Shown: positions 26,441-41,237 of the stretch, in pieces
How the letters are laid out: every line of letters starts with the position of its first letter
Numbering within the stretch: position 1 is the stretch's first letter
NCBI GenBank assembly: GCA_003971905.1
Contig: RSEE01000071.1
Location: forward strand, 303,605-367,604
Reading direction: 5' to 3'
DNA length: 64,000 nucleotides
Source of the DNA: Moniliella sp. 'wahieum'
Taxonomy: Eukaryota > Basidiomycota > Moniliellomycetes > Moniliellales > Moniliellaceae
Notes under the pieces: model-generated
The model's database searches: none
Seen by the model: the letters and a program-made list of their open reading frames with translations, nothing else
Told to the model about the DNA's origin: nothing
Program-made: the position numbers and the translations under genes

Positions 26441-27061
26441 GCACAGACAGCCAACAAGGAGGCCAACGGAGGGATTCCCTGTCCCACCCGACGGGAGAAA
26501 GCGGCGCGGGACACAGGCGCGTGCGGGGCGGGAGAAATTGGAAATGGACAGCCAGCGCAGCCCAGCAGCACCCTGGGCGCCAGATGGGGCGACTAGTGAC
26601 TACCTTTAGGGACGGGCGGCCGACAGCCGCTGTGCGGGCGAAGAGGGGCCGAGAAGGGCAGCGCAGGGCAGAAGACAGAGTGTAGGAGGGCCCTGGATCC
26701 TGAATCATCCGGATGGGGCCCTGGTGGGCCCTGGCCAGCAGCCTGTCACCTGCCGCTGCCACTGCCACTGCCACATGGCCCATGTCAGAGCCATTCACCG
26801 CCAAGGCGTCAGTCACGCATCAACCGAGACTACCGTGGATTTGGCTCCAGAAGCCCCCAGAACGGCCACGCTGGGACAGGCCAGGAGCGCTCGCGCGCCC
26901 CCCTGCCCTCCCTCTCCAAGTTCCACTCCCCCATCAAACGTTTGATGTTTAACGCGTATCGTTTAACGCCTTGATGTGCGGCAGCTGTGCCCCCCTTTTG
27001 CACCAAACCTACCCCCTCCTCCCGTCGGCAGCGGCACAGGCGATACCTGTAACATGTCGCA

Positions 27062-27172
27062 GTTGTAACAGGTAACCGGTAACCGGTAACTATAGTAGTA
27101 ACTGGTAACTCCGGTAACTAGCAACTGGTAACCGGTTTGTGGTACCGGTAACTAGCAACTAGTAAAACTATA
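27062..27172. repeat. GGTAAC/ACTAGT repeat cluster 1
   Basis: Irregular head-to-tail copies of GGTAACCGGTAAC and GGTAACTAGCAACTAGTAA. Both ACCGGT and ACTAGT palindromes recur every 8-16 bases. Confidence 0.85.
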
Positions 27173-27293
27173 GTCCATCCGGCAACCGATCGGTAACTGT
27201 TTCGCTTTATAATGCGCAACCACATAAACTTGGACAGAATCCGCTTAACCGTATCGGTAGATCACCGGTACCACACCGTTTTGTCCCACAGAC

Positions 27294-27323
27294 AGTAACT
27301 AGTAACTAGTAACTAGTAACTAG
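27294..27323. repeat. AGTAACT tandem repeat, about four units
   Basis: Four near-perfect 8-base units AGTAACTA, each junction making the palindrome ACTAGT. The same unit recurs at 30472-30500. Confidence 0.9.
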
Positions 27324-27578
27324 CCGGGCCTAAGACCTAACCTAAGGCCAGATGTCGACCCACCGCCGTCCTAGCCACCCACCGCCCCCACCGCCCACCA
27401 CCCACCCTCCACCCTCCACCCCGCACCGCGGTACCGCGTGCGTGCCGCGTAACGCGCTTAACGCGTAACGCACAGAGTACCCTGGACCAACCGGCTTCGG
27501 ATCGACACTCCAACTGGCCTGACTTGCGCTCTCTTCCATATGCACCCCCTGCTTTCCGTCGGGCGTATGTCAATGAGC

Positions 27579-27640
27579 TCTTGAAGCTTGAGTCTTGAGC
27601 CTGAGGCCCTGAGGCCCCGAGGCCTGAGGCTCAGGGCGAA
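27579..27640. repeat. AAGCTT and AGGCCT palindromic repeats
   Basis: TTGAAGCTTGAGTCTTGAG is followed directly by CTGAGGCCCTGAGGCCCCGA and further GAGGCCTGAGGC. Two motif families sit side by side. Confidence 0.8.
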
Positions 27641-27841
27641 TGCATGACACTCTTGGAGCCCCACGGGCTGACGCTGACGGACACTGGCTGACGCTGCGCG
27701 CTGACGCCGGCCGAGCGAAGTGTGATGTGTCATGTGTGACAATCACATACAATGTATGTGACATGTACCACGGCACGCGACAACCCGAGAAGCCTGGCCG
27801 CCACAATGTCCTGCCTCCGCTCGGGATCGGGATCCTATCCG

Positions 27842-27960
27842 TCCTTGAGCTCCTTGAAGCTTGAAGCTTGAAGGTCGAAATTGGAAAAGCTGGAAGCTTT
27901 TGTGAAACGCTTGAAGCTTGAGCTTGAAGCGGGAAACTGGAAGCTTCTCAAGCTCCTCGA
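27842..27960. repeat. AAGCTT palindromic repeat cluster
   Basis: At least six copies of CTTGAAGCTTGAAGC-like units, with diverged forms such as CTGGAAGCTTTTG and CTGGAAGCTTCTC. The AAGCTT core recurs at 8-35 base intervals. Confidence 0.85.
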
Positions 27961-29516
27961 GGGACACGAGGCCAGATGGCCTGAGGATGATGGCCTTGTG
28001 GCTCTGAAATGGGGACGTTGGCAAAGGACGTATACGCCGGCGTTTTTAGCGGGCGTATAACATGCGTAACCACTGTGAGTCAGTCACGTTTCCGCACAGA
28101 CAGCGATACGAGTGGTATGCGCTGCTGGTGTGCGCAGGACGACTGGAGCGCGGTCGACCATCCGCATCGAGCATCCACGAACTCAGCTTCCCACTTCCAC
28201 AGTGGGAAAGGGCTGGTCTACGCGTCACGATATGTCAGCCAGCTGTCACATATCACACGCTGTCACTTGCTGCAGTGCGAAGCAAAATGAATAAAAGTAG
28301 GGTGGACGATAGGAACTAGTACTAGTAAAAGTACGGTAGGTACAAGCACTCATATACCGCGGCTGCCGCGGTACCCTCCGTTACCGGTTACCTGCCCTGC
28401 AACCGCTCTTGCGTGTCCTCTTATCCATCCCACAAAATGTTTTTTTTCATCTTCCATGGATGCCGGAAACGGCTACGCAAATATACTCTCTTGCCAATAA
28501 TACGTCCGCCAGGTTCCAGCTGGTCTGCGTGGGCTAGGGCTTGCTATGGCCAGAGCATCGAGCGTTGCAACAATCCCCACGAAGTATGTGAAACGTGCGA
28601 ACCGTGTGAAACAGTAGTTTGATGAGGAGATGGAAAACCAAGGTCGATAGCCGAACAGGCTTTTCTATGCCGAGGATGCACAACAGCGTTGTCCAATTTG
28701 TTGGATATATCCGATCCAAGGGGGACTTTGTTGTTTATATGGAACCTAACCTGATAATGTGACGCGCACCTAGGCAACGCCCTGCTGGCAAGCGTCAATA
28801 AGTTGAGGGCCGTTCTGCCGTCATACAACTTATGCAGTGTCAACCATTGCGAATTGAATGTTGAGGCCCTGAGGCCTGAGATCGATGACATGATAAAGGA
28901 AATAGGGTGTGCGGTTGCATCCATCGGAGAAGAAACTAATAAAACCAAGTCCAACTCCCAACATCAATTTATTGCCAATACAAATGCGTTTCAACGTCCA
29001 ACCACGTCCCCCAAAATCAACGACCCCCCGCCCCCCTCCAATCGTCGTTTCAGCGCGTTCACAGTGAGTACTACTGAGTTTTGCCAATGGACTCCCGTCA
29101 CCTCAGTGACCGCGATCCCCATTGGCGGATGTGTCATACTGACTTGGTGTATTATACACCACGCCGCAATACGATTACATTCGGATACGGTGTAGAAGGG
29201 AGGGGGGGTCATCCGGTCAGGCTGGCCATCAAACATCGAAGAAGTCGTCTCGGTATATAGCCTCTTCTCCTTTTGTGAGAGATTCATTCCATGGAACGAA
29301 AATCACTCTAGCCCTTACTATAGTTTTACTACTGTCACGGGCTGCGGCGACACGAGATGGTCCGACCGAAGCTGAGGCCCGTCTGCTCCGCACAGGCCCA
29401 GTAGAGCGTGCTCCGCAGGCCAACCGAGTGTGATGATGGTTGGCTAATTAAGTATCGTGGCCGAAGGCCATGCTCAGCGCGACAACAGTCGCCTCCCGCC
29501 CAAGTCCACGTCGGCC

Positions 29517-29531
29517 GGCCTAAATAAGGCC
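29517..29531. promoter_or_regulatory. Inverted repeat around a TATA-like core
   Basis: GGCCTAAATAAGGCC is a perfect 5-base inverted repeat around AAATA. It lies about 30-400 bases upstream of a pyrimidine-rich stretch and repeat R1 copy B. Together they resemble a fungal core promoter, possibly of the R1 element. This is motif evidence only. Confidence 0.35.
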
Positions 29532-29559
29532 ACCGAGCTTCCAATGCCGTGGCGGCGTC

Positions 29560-29932
29560 TGCCGCCTCGTTCCCGTTTCCTTTTCCTTTCTCGGTCGCGC
29601 CTGCGGCGACCAACCCCGCTTTTGACATGTCTTCCTTTCTACAACCCCCTCTTGTATCCGTTTCCCTTTTGATCCTGCCTGTACCCCTGGTTGATGGGGA
29701 TCTTTTCCCCCACCTTCCCTTCTCGTCCTTTCTCGTCATCCTCTCGCCTTCCCGTCTATCCTGTCCGACTCCTGCCCGTTTCCAGCCAATTTATCCAGTA
29801 CAGGCAGCTTCTCTTGTTAGCGTCCGACTTCTCCTCCGACCTCGTCCTCCAGCCCTTCGTCAGTCCAATCGCGCGAGCCCTCCTCTGGTCGCGGCGATTC
29901 CCAGTCTCTGTTGACGCAGTGTTGTCCCCCTC
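29560..29932. other. Pyrimidine-rich stretch before repeat R1
   Basis: The plus strand is strongly enriched in C and T (for example TTCCTTTTCCTTTCTC and TCGTCCTTTCTCGTCATCC). Pyrimidine-rich leaders are common upstream of highly transcribed fungal genes and in some retroelement leaders. No coding match. Confidence 0.5.
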
Positions 29933-30170
29933 TGCCTCCTCCCGTCCCTAAGTCTCGGAGGCTTCAGACACGTTACTACGGCCCAAGCCGGTGCAGACGC
30001 AGCCTTGCCACACGTGCAGCCGCCCCACCAAAGGCCTCTCCTCGTCCCTAGCTCCGCTCGGACGCACCAACCAGCCTAAGCCCGAAACTACCGTGAGTCG
30101 ACCTACCGTCGCCTAAGGGATTGTACCCCAAAAACCCCAGGCGGGCCCCCTGGCGGCGCCCGCCCGTGAC
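29933..30170. repeat. Dispersed repeat R1, copy B
   Basis: Second copy of the repeat at 121-380, same orientation. It shares the long blocks listed there, ending with TGGCGGCGCCCGCCC. Downstream sequence differs between copies after this point. Confidence 0.8.
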
Positions 30171-30471
30171 AACTACCGCCTTGCCACTCTCGAAGCTCCA
30201 TATCTTTGAGATGGCGTCCCACAGGTAGCCCCACCCCCCACCATTGCAGAATGTATCATGTGAGAAGTAAATGTCTGTCAGCATAGCTTTCTGCCTTTGC
30301 CCGACGAAAAAGATATCTATGTGCGTGGGGCCCCCGAGGTCCTCTCCTACGCCCCTCCCCTCTTCTAGGCCGGATGGCCTCGCCGATCATTCTAACCCCT
30401 AACACGGTAAAAAAGAAAACCTCGGGAACCGGGATCATGCGATCACGCAACGTGTATCGCTGCTATACTAT

Positions 30472-30500
30472 AAGTAACTAGTAACTAGTAACTGGCAACT
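30472..30500. repeat. AGTAACT tandem repeat
   Basis: Three to four AGTAACTA units with ACTAGT junctions, the same unit as at 27294-27323. Confidence 0.85.
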
Positions 30501-30758
30501 GTGCCGTATACCAGAGGAGAAGTATCCCCGGGCGCCACGGTCCATAAAAACTCCAATCTATTGCAAATCATTTCCCATTCATGCATCGTGCATGTCTGGG
30601 CATCAGATGCACATGAATCATGCGTCTGCCCGTTACTTGGGGTTGATTGGTACCTGGCGCTCCCGTCGACACCATAAGCCGAAGCTGGCGATGGCGCCGC
30701 GCCCAAATCTGAAAGCGCGCAAAGGTCAACGATCAACTTGGACGCAGCTAGAAAAGCC

Positions 30759-30892
30759 TTTCAAGCTTCAAGCTTCAAGCCCAAGCGGGCGTTTCCTTCC
30801 CATACGCGTGCGGATGGCCCCATTTTTGACAGCTGCTGGTGGCTGGCTCTGTTCAGTTGAACGTTGAACGTTGATGCATGATGCATGATGTG
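30759..30892. repeat. AAGCTT, AACGTT and ATGCAT palindromic repeats
   Basis: TTTCAAGCTTCAAGCTTCAA lies at 30760-30779. At 30854-30892 GTTGAACGTTGAACGTTGAT runs directly into GCATGATGCATGATG. Three hexamer palindromes are each repeated with 4-base spacers. Confidence 0.8.
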
Positions 30893-31210
30893 TGGCTGAA
30901 AGGTCCGTCGATGCATCCATGTCGCCTACTGCCTTCGTGGCACGACGCCTCTGTCCGTCGCGCGTGCTCGGTGGCGAAGTCACCAGTGAGGTCATCAATG
31001 GTCAATGATTAATGAGGGGATCTGCGTCGGCACATACTTATCACTCCCACGAAGCTACATAGTGCGTCGTGGTTGGTCGAGTGGCCAGGGTCGGCGGCGT
31101 CCAGGAGCGGGTCCAGGAGCACGGACGCGCCGGGTTGGCAAAAGCTCAGTCGTAAGGCTTAGGCCTAACAACTCAAAAGCGCGCTGAAGCTGGAGCTAAG
31201 CAGCTCTGAG

Positions 31211-31262
31211 ATCTGAAGGATCTGAAGCTTGAAGCTCTTGAAGCGTATTCAATGTTGAAGCG
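31211..31262. repeat. Diverged AAGCTT/GATCT repeats
   Basis: GAGATCTGAAGGATCTGAAG is followed by CTTGAAGCTCTTGAAGCG. It is a looser member of the same motif family. Confidence 0.65.
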
Positions 31263-33168
31263 TTGCGAGGTTGATCTGGTTGCCAAGGCACGCGCCTTGT
31301 CGCGAGAAGACCTCTGCATCCTGATCCACTCACCTACATGGAGAGCACCACAGCGGATGGGCTGATGAGGCGCTCAAGAGCGCTGAGCTCGACAAGTGTA
31401 TAGGACAGCAGCAGCATATAAGTGAGACCCCGATTGCGTGTGAGAGATGGACGTTGGATATATATTGTAGGAAGCCGGAAGGATCTATACAGGAGAAAAA
31501 GTCACTAGTCACTCTAGGCCCCACCAGGCCACTCCTGCTGTCCTGACTTTGCGCTTATCATGTGGTTAGGATACGTGGCCATACACACGCCATCTCCGGC
31601 GTCGGCCTCCGCGGAGAACCTCTTTTGGAGGTACATCATTAAAGAGGTGACAGAAAGTCCTCCTTTTCACGATTGGTCACGCTGACAGTGGTGAATACGC
31701 CTCATCTTGAAGCTTAAAGTCAGTCTCACCGTCGCAACACTATAATATCCTCTCCTCAACGTTCAACCGACCTCCGTACGAAGACCGAACGTTGACGTTG
31801 AAAGCTGACCGCAGTCGGGCCACAGGATAGCGCACAGCCGTTGGATCAGAATAGTCGGCTTTTGTTCCACTTCTATCCGTCGGAAACCTGTTGAGGCGTT
31901 GGCGACATGCATAATTTGCAATAGGAGAATCGTGAAACCCGCCTTACAACAAAACAGTAACTTGGAACAGAACAGATCCGTTGTAGGCGACCTTCTGGGA
32001 TGAACCAAACTTTCCTCTTCGGCACACAACAGTGCCGTGCTGATGACAGTGAGTCTCAAGCAGTAACAACTCTCGAGGTTGCAAGCTGCGCTCAGTCTCG
32101 AACCCCCGGGCTTGGCAAACGGATTGGCGGTACATGAAAAGGGTGCAGGTGAATGGAACTCATGTTTTACGTTGACGCTTGCACAGAATGGACGGTCCGA
32201 GATCCTACACCATCGCGGGGGAATTGCAATTCCTGGCACACGACTGTTGTGTTCTTTCCTGTCGTACTTGTTTTTTGACGATGTGATCAAGTATCTTTAG
32301 TCGTCATATGCATGTCATGGGGGGCAAGGAGACGCGGGGGATCCCCTCCCAACCTTCTGGACGGGAACCTATGCGTATTGTCTCCCTATGGTGCACTGCA
32401 GCCCCCTCTAATGTTTGCGAATTGCGCTGTAGCCACGCTGTCCCAGTTGGGGTGAAAACGACCATGCTTTCGGTCGTTGTCTGGGCCGTGATGACTTTGT
32501 GGGTGTGCCCAGCCTGGCTGGGTTGAAGCCGATGTGTTCGGTCTTGGGGTGATGAGATCCACCGACACTGGCTCAAGATGCCATTTGGGAAACAGAAATG
32601 CCCTTATTCCTTCAACACTTACGTGCTTTTGGAAGAACACGTGTATATGATTCTTCCCAGTCAAATCCCCGGTTCTCTATACTGTGCAGCCAAGGTGCGT
32701 TCAGCTGACTTTGGCAGCGTACGTGCTTGTCCAGAAGGCTGGGAGACAGTGTTGCGTGCTCTGCCCATGCGTCTGCCCCTGCACGCAGAGGGCGGTGCTC
32801 TGTTGCTCTTTTGGTGTCTGCCCGCGGCACCCTGCTCCACTTACGCTGCGTGTTGCGAATTGCGATTTCAACAATGCCGCGCATGCCCCACTCCGAGTTC
32901 CGAGCTTTGCGTGTTCGCATCATGCATGATGCATCATGCATCGACCCGCGACGCGACGCGGTGTGTCGCCCGGGGGTTACATCAGCCGCCGGGGACACAG
33001 GCGGGGGGCCTGGACGCGGATGCTGCGTGCGCGACGCGTGGCGCGTGGCGTGGAAGAAGGGGCGCGTCGCAGCGCGTCGCGTGGCGGACGCAGCAGGCGG
33101 GCAGAACGCAGGCAGGGCGCCAGTGGGCGTCTGGGGTTCGCATCCCCCCACCACCTCCGCCACCCGCC

Positions 33169-36213
<3,045 letters not shown>

Positions 36214-36627
36214 ATCCCCGCTTGCTGCTTGTTGTCGAATGAAGAAAATGTGATCTGTGTCCGCTTCCCGAGAAACATTCTCTGCTATACAGTGACACAA
36301 ACGTTGGGCGCTGTCCGACACCATAGGCCGGAGATGATTGAGATGAAGTAGGAAGATAGTGAGAGCTCGGGGTTTGGAGGAAGACCGCGAGGAGCGGAGG
36401 ACCACTGCAGAGGAGAAGTCTCTTTCCGGCAGGGCGTCCAATAATAAGCTTCAAGTTTCGTTAATTCTGGTACGGTACTTTCAATCGCAGCACTTCTCGT
36501 GGGCCTGCGGAACAAAAAAAGCAATTTAACCTTTACGTTTTAACGTCCAATTGGACGCGAACAGCTTTTTCTTCTCGCCGCTGTCCTTAATTGCGTCTCT
36601 CCGCCAACCACCTTCTCTTCGTTTTCC
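36214..36627. other. Intergenic MCM4 / PUS7
   Basis: About 410 bases holding the MCM4 3' UTR and the PUS7 promoter. TTAACCTTTACGTTTTAACG near 36525-36544 is AT-rich and close to the next start. No gene seen. Confidence 0.45.
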
Positions 36628-39049
36628 ATGCTCCTCCTCTCCGCCGCGTCCCTCGGACGCTGCCAAGACAAGCCGCCTCCTGTCGACCCACCCGCCGCCG
36701 CCGCCGCCTACCCACGAGCACCTCATCCACGAGCGCCACGTCGGCATCCAGGCCTTCCTCGCCTCCGACCTCCCTCCCATCCATGCCACCATCAAACAAC
36801 GCTATTCCGACTTTCAAGTACGCGAACTGAGCCTCGACGGCTCCCTTTGCCGTCTGACTGCCGATGACCTGCTCCCTCCCCCCGGCCCATTACGTCTCTG
36901 TCTAGCCCGTGAGCAGGCCGAGTTCCACGACCAGCCCTAGTCGAAGAGCGCCGCGCCCGCCAAGCCGAAGAACAGCACCAGCGCGAGTCCGATGCCCAAC
37001 TCGCTGTTTTACACGCATGGTCTTCTGATATGAGGTTCGCTTGATCGCTCTGGGATGGTCCACATCTGAGATTGGCGCGCTGCGCGAGCTCTGGAGAACC
37101 CACGAAGAAAGGGGCCGTGTTGTGCCACGCTCCTTTCGATCGAGATTTCGCGACAAGGTGCACAAGGAAATTTTCGATCTGTTCTATGGCCACCTCGTCT
37201 CTTTCACTGTGAATGAAGAAGGCCAGGAAGCTGGACCCCCACTTGCCCCCTCTCGTACCAGAGGAAAACGGAGACGATCCAGGGGCAACTTATTCCTTTC
37301 TTGCTGTCGCCTGGCCCAATGCCGAAGTCGATGAGCTGGGAGGGACAAAAGTGATCAAACGCGAACGCCGACCCCCTCGTGCGTCGCGCGAAACGGAACC
37401 CGATCATCCGCCCTACATCTCCTTCCTTATGCAAAAGTCCAACCGAGAGTCGGTGGAGGCTGCTGCCCTACTGACTCGCCGCCTGGGTATGCTTTCCAAG
37501 ATCAGTACAGTATCCAGGTCGTTGAGTTTTGCAGGGACGAAGGACAAGCGGGCGGTGACTACCCAGGAAGTCGTACTCAAGCGCGGGAAGCGTACGTTGG
37601 AGGAAGTCTACTTGTTACTCAACCAAGTCTTTCGCTTGGCTGAGGCGATCCGCAACACCCCTTCCAGGACGGAGCTCACCGAGCCTACTAGCACTCCATC
37701 TGAATTTGATGAGGATAGGCATGCACGTTCCAGCATCCTCGAGGCCGTCACCAGGCGCGCCCCCAATCGGTCCGGGTGGGTCGATTTGCCTACGTCTCGT
37801 CAGACCTTCGTTTGGGTGACCTGAGTGGCAACCAGTTTATTGTCACCCTGCGCAACGTCAGTCGTCCTGGCTATGACGGCCCCGCCTCGTCTGACACGGA
37901 GCTGATTGAGCTGATTCAGGCTTCGCTCGACTCGTTGCGCACCAAAGGGTTTATCAACTACTTTGGTCTGCAACGGTTTGGCACCACCAACGTCCCCACC
38001 TTCTCTGTTGGCGTTGCCATCTTCAAGGGCCAATATGAGCGGGCGGTCCAACTTATCATGGCGGACCGGCTGACAGACAATAACCTGGCCCGCAGCGCCC
38101 GCGAAGCATTTCGCTCCAACGACTTGTTCCGCTCCTATCACACTTTCCCGCCGTCGTACGTGAACGAACTTGCCATCGTCGGGCGTATGCTTGACAATGA
38201 ACGCAAAGAGCGACCCCACGACTGGTTCCTCGTGCTTCATTCCCTCTCACGCTCCATGCGTGTCATCTTCTGCCACTCTTACCAGAGCCTGGTGTGGAAC
38301 CGGGTGTGACAGCGCGCCTACAAAGGGGACAGCACCCGCTCCCGGGGGACTATGTCCTGGCCCATCCTCAAAGAGACCGGATCCGGGACGAGAGCACGCT
38401 GCCTGAGGTTAAGATCCTGACCGAGGAACGTGGGGAACTACTCGTTGGAGGACATCCTCATGCCGATGCCGGGAAGCCACGTCAAGGTGCCCGAGGACAC
38501 CTGGTTGGGGCAGACGCTGAAAGAGATCTACGCGGAGGACGGGATGAGCCAAGAGCAAATGTACGCATCCGAATGGAGAGAGTACCAAATGCGGGGCACC
38601 TACCGGTTCATGGTGGTCCGGCCTCGGAACCCGCGAGCCAAGCTGGTGCGCTACACTGATCCCGAAGTGGACCTTGCGGTCTCGGATGAGGATGCAGCGT
38701 TAGCGAGCTAGCCCAAAGGGGAATCGTGGGCCCCAAGCCGCCGCTCACGGCCGAAGAGGCTGCCCGGCGCGCCCGCCCACAGGAGAGTTTAGCATCGAGG
38801 GCGAGGCCCCTTTTTGGCATTGCAAGTCTGTTGGACCTACCGGGCTCTACGTACGCAACCATGGCCTTGCGGGAACTGCTCAGAACCGAGAGCACCTCGC
38901 CGCAAGTCCAGCGCCTGCTCACCCTCACTGGACCCGACCGCAAGTACCGTGGTTTGGGGCCGGACGCCCACCTCGGTAGCGAGGTCGCTCCGCCGCCCAG
39001 CCCAGAACAGCAAAAAAGGTTGGCTCTGCTGCGGCAGGATTTGCTTTAA
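36628..39049 (+). CDS. PUS7: Multisubstrate tRNA/RNA pseudouridine synthase Pus7 (TruD family), frameshifted
   Basis: TruD-family enzyme that converts specific uridines (position 13 or 35 of tRNAs, U2 snRNA, mRNAs) to pseudouridine (family knowledge). The N-terminal motif IHATIKQRYSDFQVRE (near 36780-36828) is typical. The catalytic motif FAGTKDKRAVTTQ, with the nucleophilic Asp, is at 37527-37566. Next are LSGNQFIVTLRNVS and INYFGLQRFGTTNVPTF (near 37950). The C-terminal part carries YQSLVWNRV, LPGDYVL, LEDILMPMPGSHVKVPEDTW, RPRNPRAKLVRYTDPEVDL and STYATMALREL. Frame breaks lie near 36700, 36850, 36960, 37220, 37790, 38305, 38430 and 38715; some may be short introns. The ATG at 36628 is the first available. 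The stop at 39047-39049 overlaps the stop of the opposing gene. Confidence 0.9.
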
Positions 39050-40641
39050 TGCATTACCTTCTCCAGCGTTTCCATCACTACGCGCTCATCCAGCTTGTTG
39101 GTAGACCAGTTGGACACAGCGAGGCGAATGGCCTCTCGCCCAAGGTAAGCGGTGCCAGTGACATACATCGACAAGGTCTCGTTGATCCTGTGAGCCAGCG
39201 CATGCGCACTTCCCTTTCGCGGGCGGAAGAGCACAATGGTGGTGCCCCAATGCTTGCTCCAGGGTTGGGCGCCCTCGCCATGCTCAGTTGGCGTGAGCAC
39301 TTCATACCATTCCTCCTTTGAGCGCAGCCAATTGCGCACCACCTCAGCCGTCTTCACGTTGGCCGAGACGAGCTCGCGGAAGCCCTGCCTACCCTGCGAC
39401 AGAAGAGAAACGTATAACGGCAACGCCCGGAACCGCCGAGAGTTTTCCTGGGACACGAGTGGATTAGATTCAAATTGGCTGCCATGACAGGAATGGCACG
39501 TACAATGTTCCGATGGAGTGGGCTAGGTTGGTTCAGGACTTCGCTCGGCAGATCACTGTCAACCTCGGGGGGGGTGAGGTAGGCAGCACTCTGTCCACCT
39601 GGGCCGTAGGAGCGAGTCAGCCAAGCACCGCGGAGTGGGAACGATTGCTCGTTCCCGCCGCGGCGGAGGTAGAAGAGGCCGCAGTCGTAAGGTTGGTTGA
39701 GCGTCTTGTGTCCATCGGTCGTAACACTGTCGGCCAAATCGAGATGGGAGGCCACCCACTCCATCCCGTCAATCAGAGCCATAAAGCCACAGAAGGCGGC
39801 ATCCACGTGAAGCCAAGCGCCATAGCGGGTGCACAATTCCCGCAACGCCGGGATCTGGGCGCTAAGCGCTCCTGTGTTCACTTCCCCCATGCCAACAGTG
39901 ACAGTACAGCCCCTTCCCTCCGTCTGAGACTGGGCGAGGTACGTTTCCACGCGCGCGAGGTCGAACTCGAGCGCCCGCGCCTGCGCCTCTACCGTCTCGC
40001 CCCCTGCAAGAGAAAAATCGAGCACGGCACGGCGCCCAAACCCGACCTGGGCTGCCGCTTTGCGGATGCTGGCGTGCGGCTGCGCTGCAAGAACAGTGAT
40101 GGCCGGCGCACAAGCCAGGCCTTCTTCAGCAACACTGATCCCCCGCAGACGCTGACCCAGCGCCTCGCGGGCACAGGTAAGAGCAAGGATGTTGCTCGAC
40201 GTCGCCCCTGTCGTCACGGTCCCTTCCCATGCATCAGATAGACCCATGAGCTGCCGTGCCATGGTCACCGCCAGGCGCTCCACGTGTGTGCTGATGCTTT
40301 CCAAGGGAAGATGGACCTGTACGTTCTGGTCGAACAGGCTGGTGAGCCAGTCAGACAAAAGGGCCTCCGGCAGCACCCCGCCGGTCACAAATCCAAAGTA
40401 CCGCGGCCCCATCTGCCCGGGATAGAGCAGGGAGGAGTGTGTTGTGCACCAGCCGAAATGTCGTGGACAGGCCCAAGCCCGTTTCGGACAGGCTGGGAGG
40501 AAGATCGCGCACCGCCTGCTCGATCACACTGGGGGAAGCGGTGGTGGGCAGATCGTCCAGACTGCGGTACCTACCGGCCGCCAGGGACGCAATCTGCGAG
40601 ACTTCCTGCTCAAATTCGTTGGACGCATGCCCCTCCGACAT
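39046..40641 (-). CDS. Pyridoxal-phosphate group II decarboxylase
   Basis: Member of the glutamate/aromatic amino-acid/diaminobutyrate decarboxylase fold-type I family; substrate not predictable. Met at 40641 starts MSEGHASNEFEQEVSQIASL. The fold motifs are GPRYFGFVTGGVLPEALLSD (near 40400-40345), EGTVTTGATSSNILAL, ACAPAITVLAAQPHASIRKA (substrate/PLP ring-stacking His region) and YGAWLHVDAAFCGF (PLP-binding Asp). The Schiff-base Lys is in TTDGHKTLNQPYDCG (near 39700). A 56-base intron, 39448-39503, joins HRNI to ENSRRFRALPLYVSLLSQG. One frame break lies near 40425, where a single base restores LYPGQMGPRY. Length of about 513 residues suits the family. The stop codon overlaps that of PUS7; the 5' side is divergent with RanBP1. 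Confidence 0.88.
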
Positions 40642-41237
40642 GGCGGACAACGGGCAAGGTACAGAGGAGGGCGATGACAGGAGGAAGCTGTCAATCGAGT
40701 GCTGCCCGAGATAGTTTTGTGCCGTGCTTTCAAGGGCGAGAAATTAGGACAACGTCAGGTTGAGGCGCTAGACGTGGGTTATCGGGTAACCCTATTGTGC
40801 GCTATGGCTATGGGGCGCGGCTGTGTGTCCCATGTCAAGTCCGGCACTATGTCCACGGATATAGCACTGGGAGATCTGGGACGAGCGGTCGCGAGACGCG
40901 GGAGGCTTCATGAAGTGCAGACATCAAAGGTGGGAGCAAGCAGGCTGCCCAGTCCATATTCCATGACGTTCAGAGCCGCCCTGCCGTCGAAGGAGTTGGT
41001 GGTGTTGGTCTGGGCCAGCGCTAGGGTTGCTACGGGGGGCAGTGTTGCCCCTGTGCGCGCGCACCAGCGTGAGAGTGGCGCTGCGCCGGGGCCGTTCTGT
41101 CGGATTCAATTTTTCCAAGCCCAGAATGCCATTTGGGCTCTGCGATCTCGTCGCCACTGGACCGGTGGTCCGTTGCAACACTCCGCCACCCAACCACCCC
41201 CCCGCCCGTTTCGTAGCTTCTAGCCGCCCGCACCGCC
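40642..41237. promoter_or_regulatory. Divergent intergenic region decarboxylase / RanBP1
   Basis: About 600 bases between two divergent starts, expected to hold both promoters. CT-rich and CCACC-rich sequence directly precedes the RanBP1 ATG. No TATA box is obvious. Confidence 0.45.

Larger units (their letters stand above)
26572..33168. other. Gene-poor repeat island
   Basis: About 6.6 kb with lower GC than the flanking genes by eye. No frame matches a known protein. The region is dominated by short palindrome-based repeats (ACTAGT, AAGCTT, AGGCCT, AACGTT, ATGCAT cores), a pyrimidine-rich stretch and the second copy of repeat R1. The last part (about 32570-33168) becomes GC-rich again and should contain the MCM4 promoter. 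Confidence 0.65.

Noticed and set aside
31763-32290. Minus-strand open frame of 175 codons in the first repeat island
   Set aside because: No domain, signal peptide or family resemblance, and codon use differs from the real genes; treated as chance.
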